Below, in pieces: positions 16,676 through 26,609 of a stretch of 64,000 nt of DNA; the stretch's first letter is position 1; every line of letters begins with the position of its first letter. The translations under genes were made by a program, and so were the position numbers. The stretch is taken from contig OZ242189.1 of NCBI GenBank assembly GCA_965205725.1, positions 2,046,001 through 2,110,000 of the forward strand, in the 5' to 3' direction. The DNA is from G965205725 sp965205725. GTDB taxonomy: Bacteria; Pseudomonadota; Gammaproteobacteria; Pseudomonadales; Halieaceae. Below the pieces are notes generated by a model that worked only from the letters and a program-made list of their open reading frames with translations, ran no database searches and was not told the origin of the DNA.

Positions 16676-17326
16676 TTACTTCGATGATTTAGCGGTCTTA
16701 CCTGCCTCACCGTCATGAGTCAGAAATCCTTTACGGCCCAAGTGCTCGGCACATCTTTTTAAGCCTTTCTCAAGGTGTTTCTCCACGGTACGAACGGATA
16801 TGCCCAGCTCATTACCAATCTCCTTGTAGGTAGACCCATCTATTTTTTGCATCAGAAACACTGTGCGACATCGGGGTGGCAAAGACTCTACCGCTTCTGT
16901 AAAAGCTGCCAGCTTCTCCTGGCTGTATACTAAATCGCTCAGGTCATGCGTTTCTGCTTCGGCCATTTGGGATGCAAGAGCGTCATCCACAGACTCGACA
17001 TTTTCAAAGAATATCTTTCTGTTCCGAGTTATTTTGTTTAGCGCAATATTCCGGGCAACTCTAAATAAGTAGGCTTGAGGCGCTCGAATTTCGGTGCGAG
17101 ATCCAGACACCAAGGTCTTGAGATACGTTTGTTGCAGAGTGTCTTCTATCTCTTCGCGTCCAACAAAAAATGTTGTGATGTAGCGGGCGAGCGACGCTTT
17201 GTTAGCGAGAAACGCTTCTGTTATCGCCGCCCGATTATTAGATACCTGAATAGCCACAAAATAACCCCGTCTCGCAAACGCTTGATTGAGGTCTCCATAG
17301 TTGTCGATTGGCCGGTGGGATTCCAT
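16676..17326 (-). CDS. ECF RNA polymerase sigma factor (FecI-like, sigma-70 family)
   Basis: 216 residues. Region 2 is visible at about 48-110 (ARYITTFFVGREEIEDTLQQ, then APQAYLFRVARNIALN), and region 4 at about 140-200 (AVESLPPRCRTVFLMQKIDG, TYKEIGNELGISVRTVEKHL), typical of FecI-type ECF sigma factors. Partner anti-sigma FecR proteins are normally encoded next door; here the only FecR-like sequence is the truncated frame at 38964-39254, more than 20 kb away. It probably controls a TonB receptor gene. The true start may lie about 25 codons downstream, as the first residues are not conserved in appearance. Confidence 0.88.
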   Translation of the reverse strand: MESHRPIDNYGDLNQAFARRGYFVAIQVSNNRAAITEAFLANKASLARYITTFFVGREEIEDTLQQTYLKTLVSGSRTEIRAPQAYLFRVARNIALNKITRNRKIFFENVESVDDALASQMAEAETHDLSDLVYSQEKLAAFTEAVESLPPRCRTVFLMQKIDGSTYKEIGNELGISVRTVEKHLEKGLKRCAEHLGRKGFLTHDGEAGKTAKSSK

Positions 17327-17399
17327 GACATGTTACTTCATGAAAATGGGCTTTTTGTTACACCTGTAATCCCCTTATCACTGTCCTGCTGCTGGCGAT

Positions 17400-19022
17400 T
17401 CAGGCATTGTCTGAGCGATCAGCCACATAATCCATCGCCCACTTGTGATCCGCTTTACCATTTGGCATGCGTTGTACTTCATCTGCAAAAAACACTTCTT
17501 TAGGAGCTTTATACCCAGAAATTTTCTCCTTGGTGTGCAGAATAAGCTCTGCCGCATCCACATCGCCTGAAACCGAGACAACGGCAACAATGCGTTCACC
17601 AAATCTTTTATCAGGCCTGCCAACGACCAGGCAATCCACCACCTGAGGATGCAATTTGACCGCCTCTTCCACCTCTTCTGGAAACACCTTTTCCCCACCA
17701 GTATTAATGCAGCTCGAACCACGTCCTAGTAAGCGGATGCTGCCGTCGGGCTCATATGTTGCGTAATCACCGGAGATAATGTAGCGCACTCCATCAATTT
17801 CCCGGATGGTTTCTTTAGTTTTCTCCGGGTCCTTGTAATAGCCAATCATCTGGCCCGGCGTGACCAGTATTCCAACCTCACTGCTACCAGGCTCCAGTAG
17901 ATACCCCTCCTCTGATAATATTCGTACCCCCGGGTTCATCTTGAATTTACCAGTCACAACCGAGCTCTCCCGCGTTGTAACCGAAGAACCCATCGCCGCC
18001 TCGCTGGAACCCATTGCATCAATCAAAATAAAGTTCGAATGCCGCAACAAACCATCTTTTACCTCCTGTGACCACATGACACCCGCGGAGATTATCAACC
18101 GCAGGCTACTCACATCAATTGGCTTTCCAGCGGCCTCTGCATCATCAAGTGTTTGCAACAGCGGTTTTGCAAAGGCATCTCCAACAATAGTGATAGTCGT
18201 AACGCGATGCTTCTCCACCAGGTCCCAAATCGCCCCGGGATCGAAACCTAAACTGGATATGGTAACAACTGTGCCACCGGCAAGATGAGGGCCCAGACAC
18301 CCAACCCACATACCGGTACCGTGCATTAAGGGCGCGCCCACAAAGCTGATCGGCAACCTGTTCTTCGCGATACCATTTTCTATGCTTTCCGCAAACCCCT
18401 CCATTGTTTCAGGCGACGGGAAACCCATCTTGCTATTCGAGGACACCAGGTGCTGGCAAAGTCCACCATTTGTATACATCACTCCTTTGGGAAGCCCAGT
18501 CGTACCACCCGTATACAACATATAGAGATCGTTAGTGCTTCGAGCAACACGTTTGGCTGGCGTCGCGTTGGCCAGGGCCTCCTCATAGCGCAGCGCGCCG
18601 TGCATAAGCGCCTCAGCGCTATCCAGCAAAGAGACCTGAATAAGGCACTTTAGCTTGGGGCACTTCTCAACTATGCCGACAACAACGTCGCGGTATGTTT
18701 CATGGAATATCAGCGCCTCGGCATCAGCATTGTCCAGGATGTGTATTAACTCGGATTCCCGATAACGATAATTTATATTGATCGGGCTGGCGCTAAGCTT
18801 GAGCGTGGCGAAATGGCTCTCCATATACTCGTTGCTATTGTGCATGTACAACCCTACCTTGCCGTCGCGACCTACACCGTTCTGGCCAAGCACATCCGCA
18901 AGCCGAGCTGCTCGATCCTCATACTCACGCCAGGTGCGCTGGCTGTCTTTGTTAATTAACGCCAAGCGTTCAGGTACAATATCGGCAATTTGCTCAAGCG
19001 CCGTCGCGAGATGCCATTCCAT
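17400..19022 (-). CDS. Acyl-CoA synthetase (FadD-type, AMP-binding)
   Basis: 540 residues. The AMP-binding P-loop YTGGTTGLPKG is at 170-180. Later come the conserved SGDYATYEPDGSIRLLGRGSS stretch with the hinge Asp/Arg region, GGEKVFPEEVEEAVKLHP, and the C-terminal catalytic lysine in PNGKADHKW. The family activates fatty or steroid side-chain acids to CoA thioesters via an acyl-adenylate. The sequence style (INYRYRESELIHILDNADAE, APLMHGTG) is like the FadD19/FadD3 branch that acts on cholate and cholesterol side chains, but this is an impression. It starts a long minus-strand stretch of CoA genes. Confidence 0.92.
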   Translation of the reverse strand: MEWHLATALEQIADIVPERLALINKDSQRTWREYEDRAARLADVLGQNGVGRDGKVGLYMHNSNEYMESHFATLKLSASPININYRYRESELIHILDNADAEALIFHETYRDVVVGIVEKCPKLKCLIQVSLLDSAEALMHGALRYEEALANATPAKRVARSTNDLYMLYTGGTTGLPKGVMYTNGGLCQHLVSSNSKMGFPSPETMEGFAESIENGIAKNRLPISFVGAPLMHGTGMWVGCLGPHLAGGTVVTISSLGFDPGAIWDLVEKHRVTTITIVGDAFAKPLLQTLDDAEAAGKPIDVSSLRLIISAGVMWSQEVKDGLLRHSNFILIDAMGSSEAAMGSSVTTRESSVVTGKFKMNPGVRILSEEGYLLEPGSSEVGILVTPGQMIGYYKDPEKTKETIREIDGVRYIISGDYATYEPDGSIRLLGRGSSCINTGGEKVFPEEVEEAVKLHPQVVDCLVVGRPDKRFGERIVAVVSVSGDVDAAELILHTKEKISGYKAPKEVFFADEVQRMPNGKADHKWAMDYVADRSDNA

Positions 19023-19281
19023 TATCGTCTACCGCCTGTATTTTGTGTGAGAAAGACTATAGCCATCGCCGGAGCACCCCCGCTAAATAGCGCGAATAAA
19101 TGCTGCCGAACGTTATTACCCTGGTCAGAACCTTGAGTCCCCAATGGTGCAATTTCGAATTACAACTCCCGACTATATAGGCAATTGCGTGAGATAAATC
19201 CCCTATTGCTTCGGGCAAGTTATCTAGCCCGGATATTTCACGAAGAGGCTGGAAAGGTGGCGCAAAGACCTTGAAGAATAT

Positions 19282-21621
19282 CTAAAACCCCCTCCACTTG
19301 GGTGGTCGCTTTTCTGCGAATGCTCGCGGTCCTTCCTGTAGATCGCTGGATTGAAACAAGGCTCGCACCGCTTCATTGTTGCCCTGCTGCCCCAGTGCAT
19401 CTTCGACTGATGCAGAGTCTAATCCTGCTTTGACTGTCTGTTTCGCGGCCCGAATCGACATGGGGCTACAGGCCATAATTTCATCCGCCCAGCTCCGCGC
19501 TGCCTTCATCAGATCTTCCTGGGCCACAACTTCATTGACAAAGCCTAGTGCCTGGCCCTCTTTTGCACCAACCCGCCGTCCCGTCAGAATCATCCCCATC
19601 GCTTGCTTTTCACCAATTTGTCGCGGCAGGCGATGAAGCCCGCCGGCCAGTGCGGCAAGTCCAACCTTTGGTTCAGGAAGCGCAAATATTGCCTGCTCCG
19701 ATGCGATAATCAAATCACAGGCAAGCGCGATTTCAAATCCGCCCCCCATCGCGATACCGTTTACCGCTGCAATTACGGGTTTATTGAGATCCCATCGCGA
19801 TGACAGTCCGCCATAACCTTTCAACGGCATCTGTGCGGGCTCACCATTTTTCGTCGCCTCTGCCAAATACTTCAGGTCATTCCCCGCCGAAAATGCTCTA
19901 TCACCCGCACCTGTTATGATTGCAACCCATTGATCTGGATCCGCCTGAAACTGGTCGAATACTTCCGATAATTCTTCGTTCGCCAGCGGATGTAGCGCAT
20001 TCATAAACTCTGGCCGGTTTATGGTGACAATGGTAAGGTTGCCCTCCCGCGCAACTGTGCAAAACCTGGTCGAGCCTGAACAGAATCTGCGCTTTTGCCC
20101 CACCTCCCAGATCAATTGACCAAAGGCGTCAACACGGGTGTGGCCGCTACTGCCGATGGCCGATTTTTCCATGGACGACAGCATCCCGAGTGACAATTCA
20201 TCGTCAGTGCGCACCCGGGCAACAACCCGCGCACCTTCGGGAGTTCGCACCACCACTATGCCAAACAATGGCAGCCCAATCGCTCCGTACTTGATGGTAT
20301 ATGTTTCAACCTCCGCCGGTCCTGTGTAGGTGTCGAGAATTTGGGGAATCAAACCGCGTTTTTCATCAGCGGCCGCCTGTACCGAATAATCTTCAGCCAA
20401 CGGCTCGGACGGAGGCAAGTTTGACAACACGACACCATGGTGCTTTGTCAATGCGCCTCCCAGCGCCGACAGTAAGCCTGTCTTGCCCTCGCCGGTTCGC
20501 AGTTTACGCACCATCGCACAGGCTGCATGCGCCATATAGTTGTTTATCGGACCACCGAAAAATGTAAGACCGCCGGTTACTGTGGGGGCCACATGCTCGC
20601 GTAGGCCCAGTTGGATCAGTTCTTCAAGTGCCAGCTTCGTCGCCACTGGAAAGCAGCTGTACAACTCCAACAAATCAAATGCCTTTGCATCTCCACCGAC
20701 GAGTTCTGTTACAGCCTCCAACATGGCCTGCTGCGAGGCGACGCTGTCGTATCTGCGACGCTGTAGAAAGTCAGGCGGTTCCTGGGCCATAGCTCCGCCG
20801 TGTATATAGGTCAGAGCGCGCTCCTTAATACCTATACTCCGGGCCATTTCAAGGCTGGTTACAACAAAAGCTGCAGCCTGATTGACCATGGGATTGGCCA
20901 CCATGAACTTGGGATAAGGGAACGCTATCATACGATTCTGCGGGCCAGGTGTGCCTATGTCTTCGGCAGTGGGGGCTGTTCTGTTCCAGGCATACGGATT
21001 GTCCGCAGCCACCTGCGCCAATTCTGCCCAGATTTTTGCCGAGTGCTCTGCCCCCTCGGCTGGATTTTGCCCCTTCATATACAGAAAGGCATTCTCAAAC
21101 ATGGGGAAAATGTCAGAAGGGTCATTCAGTCCGATACGCCTGGCAGAATCACCCATATCAAGCTTTTCAAAATCGACCTTGACCCGTTTTTTTTGCGAGA
21201 CCCGTGGAGTCCAGGGGAGCTTTACTTTCGCCCCTCGAGCTTTCCGCACACTGCTGACAGCTTCACCACCAACAATTCCCGCGACAATATTATCTCCCTT
21301 CGCAATTCTGCATGCCGCCGCATGCATCATGCGGACAGGCGTGTCGCCGCCAAAACTCTCATTGGTCATTCGAACCGGGGAGATGTCGAGTTTACTGCAT
21401 AGCAAACTCACAGGGTCGCTGTATGGCCAGGTGAAGGACCCAACCAGGTCGACCGAGGTCAACAGTGATAACAGAGGTATACCCGCGTCTTTTTCCGCTT
21501 CCCGCAATGCAGCGGCCATCAATTCGACCGGCTCACGCGCCTTTTTCAAATCCTCCGACCGCTCGGTACACTCGCCTATCGCAATAATCACGGGAGTTGT
21601 TGAAGCACTTACTTTTAACAT
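19282..21621 (-). CDS. Fusion of thiolase-like protein (TLP1 type) and enoyl-CoA hydratase
   Basis: 779 residues. Residues about 8-420 follow the thiolase-like TLP1 pattern (TPVIIAIGECTERS, FGGDTPVRMMHAAACRIAKG, DLLELYSCFPVATKLALEEL, GGLTFFGGPINNYMAHA). About 425-510 is its OB-like additional C-domain (TYTIKYGAIGLPLFGIVVVR). A short basic linker leads at about 520 into a complete crotonase (TVAREGNLTIVTINRPEF, GAGDRAFSAGNDLK, NGIAMGGGFEIALACDLIIA, LPEPKVGLAALAGG). The thiolase half lacks the canonical N-terminal active-site Cys motif. One chain would hydrate an enoyl-CoA and handle a thiolase-type or aldol-type substrate. No frameshift is needed to join the parts. 40 bases separate its start from the reductase stop upstream. 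Confidence 0.88.
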   Translation of the reverse strand: MLKVSASTTPVIIAIGECTERSEDLKKAREPVELMAAALREAEKDAGIPLLSLLTSVDLVGSFTWPYSDPVSLLCSKLDISPVRMTNESFGGDTPVRMMHAAACRIAKGDNIVAGIVGGEAVSSVRKARGAKVKLPWTPRVSQKKRVKVDFEKLDMGDSARRIGLNDPSDIFPMFENAFLYMKGQNPAEGAEHSAKIWAELAQVAADNPYAWNRTAPTAEDIGTPGPQNRMIAFPYPKFMVANPMVNQAAAFVVTSLEMARSIGIKERALTYIHGGAMAQEPPDFLQRRRYDSVASQQAMLEAVTELVGGDAKAFDLLELYSCFPVATKLALEELIQLGLREHVAPTVTGGLTFFGGPINNYMAHAACAMVRKLRTGEGKTGLLSALGGALTKHHGVVLSNLPPSEPLAEDYSVQAAADEKRGLIPQILDTYTGPAEVETYTIKYGAIGLPLFGIVVVRTPEGARVVARVRTDDELSLGMLSSMEKSAIGSSGHTRVDAFGQLIWEVGQKRRFCSGSTRFCTVAREGNLTIVTINRPEFMNALHPLANEELSEVFDQFQADPDQWVAIITGAGDRAFSAGNDLKYLAEATKNGEPAQMPLKGYGGLSSRWDLNKPVIAAVNGIAMGGGFEIALACDLIIASEQAIFALPEPKVGLAALAGGLHRLPRQIGEKQAMGMILTGRRVGAKEGQALGFVNEVVAQEDLMKAARSWADEIMACSPMSIRAAKQTVKAGLDSASVEDALGQQGNNEAVRALFQSSDLQEGPRAFAEKRPPKWRGF

Positions 21622-21661
21622 TTTCTTCTCTCTGGCTCTCTGAAGGAGGTATACGGCCCGG

Positions 21662-22699
21662 TTAGGCCACTGAAGGGTCGTTCGATATTTGCACCAGCAA
21701 CTTGCCGTCGTTCCCGCCCGTATACAGGAGATTCAGGGCGTCGACGGCATTTTCTAGGCCCGGGACAGTGTGTGTTTTCCATTGGATCCGCCCCTCTTTT
21801 ACCCACGATTCCAGCTCACCTAGCGCTTCCGGAACCTGCTGCATGTAATCAGTGGCGATAAAACCGGCGATGGTCAAGCGCCGCATGAGTATCAAATTAA
21901 AATCACCCGGACCAGCAACCGGCCCTTCACTGTTGTAAGAAGAGATCAAACCGCATACGACAATCCGGCCAAAGTTATTCATGCGCTGATAAACGGCCGC
22001 CATAATGTCACCGCCGACATTTTCATAGCTTATGTCGATACCATCCGGACAGAGCTCGTCCAATGACTGTTCAACATTCCCCGCCTTGTAATTGATGGCA
22101 CCATCAAACCCAAGTTCATTGGTCAGCCAATTGCATTTCTGGGCGCTTCCGGCAATGCCAATAACGCGACATCCACGAATGGTCGCCATCTGCCCAACAA
22201 TAGACCCTACTGCGCCTGCCGCCGCAGAGACCACAATAGTCTCACCTTCGCTGGGCTTACCAATATTGTGAAGGCCCATGTAGGCGGTGATACCCGTTCC
22301 ACCCAAAACACTCGCGTAAGCGGTCAGTGGCACATTCTCGGCTGGTTTCAGTGGCCGTACACTGCGTGCACTCGCGACGGTGTAGGTCTCCCACCCCGCA
22401 TTAGCGGGTGATACAAAATCCCCTTCCTCATAGTATTTGGAGTTAGACTTTTCCACTACGCCGATAACCGCACCTCGCATGACATCACCAATGTCAACCG
22501 GCGGCATATACTGCTCCGTGTCGCTCATCCAGATCCGGTTGGAAGGATCAAGTGACAGATAGATGTTGCGAATGAGAAGCTCGTTGTCTCCAATCGGCGG
22601 CACCGGGCTGGAAATATATTCCATATCGTCGGAGCTTACCGCCCCAATGGGGCGACGCTTTAAAATCCAAACCTTATTTTCCAGATTTTCAGTCATCAC
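21662..22699 (-). CDS. NADP-dependent medium-chain reductase (2-alkenal / prostaglandin reductase type)
   Basis: 345 residues. The sequence runs from an N-terminal GroES-like domain (ILKRRPIGAVSSDDMEYISS; SLDPSNRIWMSDTEQYMPPV, the zinc-free signature) to a Rossmann domain with VVSAAAGAVGSIVGQMA near 155, RVIGIAGSAQKCNWL and DGAINYKAGN, then YENVGGDIMAAVYQRM. This is the leukotriene B4 dehydrogenase/CurA branch, which reduces the C=C bond of enals and enones with NADPH. It has a clear paralog at 59126-60127. The start may be codon 2 (both are ATG). It follows the fusion gene's start by 40 bases and is probably co-transcribed. Confidence 0.92.
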   Translation of the reverse strand: MMTENLENKVWILKRRPIGAVSSDDMEYISSPVPPIGDNELLIRNIYLSLDPSNRIWMSDTEQYMPPVDIGDVMRGAVIGVVEKSNSKYYEEGDFVSPANAGWETYTVASARSVRPLKPAENVPLTAYASVLGGTGITAYMGLHNIGKPSEGETIVVSAAAGAVGSIVGQMATIRGCRVIGIAGSAQKCNWLTNELGFDGAINYKAGNVEQSLDELCPDGIDISYENVGGDIMAAVYQRMNNFGRIVVCGLISSYNSEGPVAGPGDFNLILMRRLTIAGFIATDYMQQVPEALGELESWVKEGRIQWKTHTVPGLENAVDALNLLYTGGNDGKLLVQISNDPSVA

Positions 22700-22790
22700 T
22701 CATTCTCCCGTCGAGTGTAATTTCGTCATACAGTCGCCTCACTCAGGCTTGATGCAACGCCTGCTATATTTGCGGTTCTGCCCTCTAGCT

Positions 22791-22929
22791 GAGACCTTTG
22801 CACGAAAGCCATTTCACCTGCATGCTGCGTTAAAATCGTACTCAATCGGTCATTTATAAGCATAAACTCCCTCATTCCGTGCGTTTTTGCCTTGCCTGAA
22901 AGTGAAATCATCTTCCGTGCAAAGGTCTC
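22791..22929. mobile_element. MITE copy B (139 bp), GAGACCTTTGCACG family
   Basis: Perfect terminal match to copy C: GAGACCTTTGCACGAAAG at the left and CTTCCGTGCAAAGGTCTC at the right. TAGCT flanks it on both sides (22786-22790 and 22930-22934), a 5-bp target duplication. The right duplication reaches into the stop codon of the crotonase gene, which ends at 22933. Identical over all 139 bases to the copy at 27302-27440. Confidence 0.95.
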
Positions 22930-22932
22930 TAG

Positions 22933-23721
22933 CTATCTTTTTTTCCAGGCCGGGTCGCGCTTTTCAGAGAATGCCTGAGCACCCTCAATAGCATCGTCAG
23001 ACCTATAGACCTCCCGCGACAGGTCGTCACAGCGGGAAAACATCTCATAATCCGACCACTCTCTCGACTCAATCATGATTTTCTTGCTGACTTCTACAGC
23101 TATGGGAGCGGCGTCGGCAATTAGGTCTGCCATCTTTTTTGCAGCCTCAAGTGCAGTTCCCGGCTCAACTACCGCGTTAACCAAACCTACCTCATAGCCA
23201 CGCACTCCAGTGATAGGTTCTGCCGTTAGTACCATTTCCATGGCTACTCGGTGCGGTATTTGTCGCTGCAATCGCAAAGTCCCACCAGCACCGGCGACCA
23301 GGCAACGTTTTACTTCAGGGAGGCCGATCTCGGCATCACTGGCCGCCACTATCAGGTCACAGGCGAGCAGCATCTCACACCCACCTGCCAACGCGTAGCC
23401 TTCTACCGCAGCTATTAGTGGTTTTCTGGGCGGAGCTTCTACCAGACCTCCAAATCCGCCCTGCCCTGGCCCCGTTAGTACGGGCGATTCCCTCTGAACA
23501 AAGGCTTTAAGATCCATGCCCGAGCAAAACGAACCACCTGCGCCAGTAAGAATACCTACCCGAATACCTGGATCGGAGTCAAGTCGGTCCATCGCCGCAC
23601 GAATACCCTTTGCCAGCCCTCTGTTCATTGCATTCTTCACTTGCGGGCGGTTCATTGTGACCACCATAATGCCGTTGGCAACATCTACTAATACTTCATC
23701 ATTCACTACTTCTGCACACAT
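22933..23721 (-). CDS. Enoyl-CoA hydratase/isomerase (crotonase) family protein
   Basis: 262 residues, complete crotonase: VVNDEVLVDVANGIMVVTMN at the start, GAGGSFCSGMDLKAF (first oxyanion hole) near 60-73, YALAGGCEMLLACDLIVAA near 107-125 (second oxyanion hole), GLPEVKRCLVAGAGGTLRL with the catalytic Glu near 135, and AFSEKRDPAWKKR at the end. Its stop codon lies in the 5-bp duplication made by the MITE, so the insertion occurred right at the 3' end without breaking the frame. It faces the hydrolase gene divergently, with about 580 bases between them. Confidence 0.93.
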   Translation of the reverse strand: MCAEVVNDEVLVDVANGIMVVTMNRPQVKNAMNRGLAKGIRAAMDRLDSDPGIRVGILTGAGGSFCSGMDLKAFVQRESPVLTGPGQGGFGGLVEAPPRKPLIAAVEGYALAGGCEMLLACDLIVAASDAEIGLPEVKRCLVAGAGGTLRLQRQIPHRVAMEMVLTAEPITGVRGYEVGLVNAVVEPGTALEAAKKMADLIADAAPIAVEVSKKIMIESREWSDYEMFSRCDDLSREVYRSDDAIEGAQAFSEKRDPAWKKR

Positions 23722-24305
23722 CGCTTGATTCCTTTATTACACTTTGAACGCTATCAAATACCATTGATTGACCGGGTGTCGATAAATGTAGTTCAGCAGA
23801 TTGGACAAAAGGGTCTGAGTGTCCATCCCTCAAAGTATCCATCCTTCGATTGGGAGGCCGACCCAATCCGCTACTTTAACCAGTAGCTCTTCATTTTGAC
23901 TCGACAGAAGAGCTACCGTGTCCAGAATATTAGCGCCCTGTATTTTACTTATTCACCCGGAGCTGGTTCACAATTTTGGGGGAAAGACAATAATCGAACC
24001 ATGACATATCCATACACAAGAATAGGCTTTGTGTTACACGCCTTTTGCTTTATGGCCTCTCCCTGCAACCTCTCCCAGACTAAACCCGGTGCACTTTGCG
24101 GACATTTCTGCGGACATTTCTATTTGTTGCTAACAGCGAAGAGTGTCGCGTGAAGGGTGCCGCTGGTTGATCGAGGCCATCAATTTTGATAAAAGACCTC
24201 TTTGCACCAAGACGATCTGAGAACCTCCAGGAGCCTGTCGGACTGGCATAACACCACAAGGTTCAACGATAATCCCTGGCAACCAGCCTTTCACAAGAGT
24301 CCGCT
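23722..24305. other. Divergent intergenic region with a partial GCCTGTCGGA end
   Basis: 584 bases between two divergent genes. The left end of the palindromic repeat, AGGAGCCTGTCGGACT, is at 24229-24244 without its right partner. GCGGACATTTCT is duplicated near 24097-24122. A reading frame at 23896-24153 has no recognisable features. No clear promoter boxes. Confidence 0.5.
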
Positions 24306-25472
24306 ATGAAAAAAATTCTTGTTGCGTGTCTAGTGGTTGTAGTATTGCTTGCACTCGGAAGATTACTATTCCAAATCGGCAATAGGCCCGAGCCTTTTCC
24401 GCAGGGGTCAGATAGCGCTGCAATGCTGGCACCCGGTTCTTATTCGGTGGCAGTGGATGAGCTGACCTTCATTGACAAGAGTCGACCCACCAATACCAAC
24501 GGCGACTATGCCGGGGATACCTCAAGACAGTTTGTCTCAAAAATATGGCACCCGTCAGACAATGCGGAAGGCCCATACCCGCTAGTGGTGTACAGTCATG
24601 GTATCGGCTCAAACCTGGACAGCGCCGAGTTTCTGGGTGAACAACTTGCAGGCATGGGCTTCGTGCTGATCGCTGCAAATTTTCCGCTCACCCACTCAAA
24701 AGCGCCGGGTGGTCCAGACATTGGTGATATTGTGAACCAAGCCGCCGATGTCAGCTTTCTAATCGATACTCTCACCAGGTTGAGTAACACTCCGGGGCAT
24801 CCGCTGGAGAGGATGGTTGACGAGACCAGAATTGGAGTTACTGGTGTATCCCTGGGTGCAATGACTTCGACATTGGTGGGCTATCACCCCGCTATGCTTG
24901 ACCCACGCATTGGAGCCGTCTTGTCCATTGCGGGCTCAACAGAACTGTTCACCGCAAAGTTCTTTAACCACGCGCAAATCCCTTTCTTGATGCTTGCTGG
25001 TGATGTGGATGCTATTGTTTCTTACGAGCAGAATGCAGTACCGGTACTGGCCAAGGTGCGCGATTCTCAACTGATTACTATACACGGAGGTTCCCACGTC
25101 GGTTTTGCGGGTTCCGCTGGGTTCATGCGGTGGCTGGATAATCCTGACTCTCTCGGCTGCTATATGTTAAAGCGGGCTCTCGCTGATTCCACCCCGGCTC
25201 CAGGAGCCGAGCAAGCGGTGTACGCGCAAATTGGTAGCAAGGCACAGGGGATCAACCACAATGCCAGCGCCGAATATTGCACTGTGGATCCGCTGCCCAA
25301 GGCGATCAATGTGCTGCGCCAGCAAATGATCATCTCAGTGGTGGTGAGTAATTTTTTTAAGAGTATTTTTTCCCCCGAGGAGGGGCAACGACAAGCCGCG
25401 CAGAGATACTTAAGTGAAACCCTGGCCCGCGAATTGCCCGATGTAAGCTACCAGCGTGCTGAGCAAATGTAG
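24306..25472 (+). CDS. Alpha/beta hydrolase (platelet-activating factor acetylhydrolase / dienelactone hydrolase type)
   Basis: 388 residues. A hydrophobic N-terminal segment (VACLVVVVLLALGRLLFQIG, about 6-25) is a signal anchor or signal peptide, so the enzyme probably faces the periplasm. Catalytic elements: oxyanion segment YSHGIGSN near 96, nucleophile S182 in GVSLGA, Asp in LAGDVDAIV (about 235) and His in GGSHVGF (about 266). The order and spacing fit the PAF-acetylhydrolase-like branch, which cleaves short esters or lactones. It is transcribed alone and divergently from the crotonase gene; the quinone reductase gene downstream is convergent. Confidence 0.85.
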   Translation: MKKILVACLVVVVLLALGRLLFQIGNRPEPFPQGSDSAAMLAPGSYSVAVDELTFIDKSRPTNTNGDYAGDTSRQFVSKIWHPSDNAEGPYPLVVYSHGIGSNLDSAEFLGEQLAGMGFVLIAANFPLTHSKAPGGPDIGDIVNQAADVSFLIDTLTRLSNTPGHPLERMVDETRIGVTGVSLGAMTSTLVGYHPAMLDPRIGAVLSIAGSTELFTAKFFNHAQIPFLMLAGDVDAIVSYEQNAVPVLAKVRDSQLITIHGGSHVGFAGSAGFMRWLDNPDSLGCYMLKRALADSTPAPGAEQAVYAQIGSKAQGINHNASAEYCTVDPLPKAINVLRQQMIISVVVSNFFKSIFSPEEGQRQAAQRYLSETLARELPDVSYQRAEQM

Positions 25473-25563
25473 TTTGAGGGCGGGTAACCAGTTTAAGGGC
25501 AGGTAACCGGGCAGCTTGATGCCCCTATCCAACTGCATCCGCTTTAGCTCCATTTTAGCTCCG

Positions 25564-26514
25564 CTAGGCAACAGCCACCTCCAGCACAAGTTTGCCAACA
25601 ACCTTCCCGCGTTCACTCAATGTGTGCGCCTCTCTGACCTGATCCAGCGAAAATGTGCGCTCAACCACTGGCTTAAGCTTTCCTTCCTCAACCAACGCCT
25701 TGAGTGCATCCAGGTCGTTTCTGTTGGCTTTAACCAGCACTGCGTGACCCTTGCGCTTGCGAAATAAATTGAATATCGGATTGCCCAGGACGGCGGAGAA
25801 GCTCAAGGTGGTGGTAACGTACACGCCTCTGGGCTTCAAACAATTGCTCGCTAAACCATAGTCCTTATTACCAACTGCATCGAATATCAAATCATAATTT
25901 GCACCCGCAGATAACACCTCATCTTTGGTATAGTCAATGACATGATCGCATCCCAATTGAGTCACCTGTTCAATATTCGCCGTACTACATACCCCGGTCA
26001 CTTCGCAACCCAGGGCCTTCGCGATTTGTACGGCAGCGGTACCTACACCACCTGAGCAACCGTTAACCAACACCTGCTGACCAGGCTCTGCCTGGCCTTT
26101 GTTGACGAGCGCCTGGTATGCCGTGAGCCCCACAAGAGGAATTGACGCTGCATTCACAGAGTTGAGGTTTGACGGCGCAAGACCGATATTATCCTCTTTA
26201 GCGACAAGGTATTCGGCGTATGCGCCACCTTTCGCCGGATCAATGAGTCCCCAAACCCGGTCACCCTCTTGAAATTGTGAGAATCCAGCGCCCACACTCG
26301 TCAATCTGCCCGCGAAATCACCTCCTGGTATTGTCGGGGGGCTCTTCCCGGGAGGCGGTTTAATGTCTCCTTTACGTATCTTCCAGTCGACAGGGTTAAC
26401 TGAACAGGCGTGAACCTGTACGAGCGCCTGATCATTTTCAGGCAAGGGATCATCAAGCTCTCTTACCTCAAGGCTTTCCACCCCTCCGTATCCATTCATA
26501 TAGATTGCTTTCAA
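25564..26514 (-). CDS. Quinone reductase-type NADP-dependent medium-chain oxidoreductase
   Basis: 316 residues of the zinc-free MDR family: GroES-like N-domain (HACSVNPVDWKIRKGDIKPP; GGDFAGRLTSVGAGFSQFQE), AYQALVNKGQAEPGQQVLVN, then the nucleotide loop NGCSGGVGTAAVQIAKALGC near 145-165 and FDAVGNKDYGLA. It reduces quinones or enones with NADPH in the cytoplasm. It is followed by about 360 bases holding a decayed gene and a membrane protein gene, and there is no evidence of an operon. Confidence 0.9.
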   Translation of the reverse strand: MKAIYMNGYGGVESLEVRELDDPLPENDQALVQVHACSVNPVDWKIRKGDIKPPPGKSPPTIPGGDFAGRLTSVGAGFSQFQEGDRVWGLIDPAKGGAYAEYLVAKEDNIGLAPSNLNSVNAASIPLVGLTAYQALVNKGQAEPGQQVLVNGCSGGVGTAAVQIAKALGCEVTGVCSTANIEQVTQLGCDHVIDYTKDEVLSAGANYDLIFDAVGNKDYGLASNCLKPRGVYVTTTLSFSAVLGNPIFNLFRKRKGHAVLVKANRNDLDALKALVEEGKLKPVVERTFSLDQVREAHTLSERGKVVGKLVLEVAVA

Positions 26515-26609
26515 TATTTACTCCTTTTCCAATTGTATAAAATGACATAAACGGCAGAGGCTATCTACAGCAACATATAATTCTGGAGATACGCTCTAAA
26601 TGACATTAT

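Noticed and set aside
24196..24222. Possible MITE end (AAAGACCTCTTTGCACC)
   Set aside because: Only a loose match to the terminus with an insertion and no right end.
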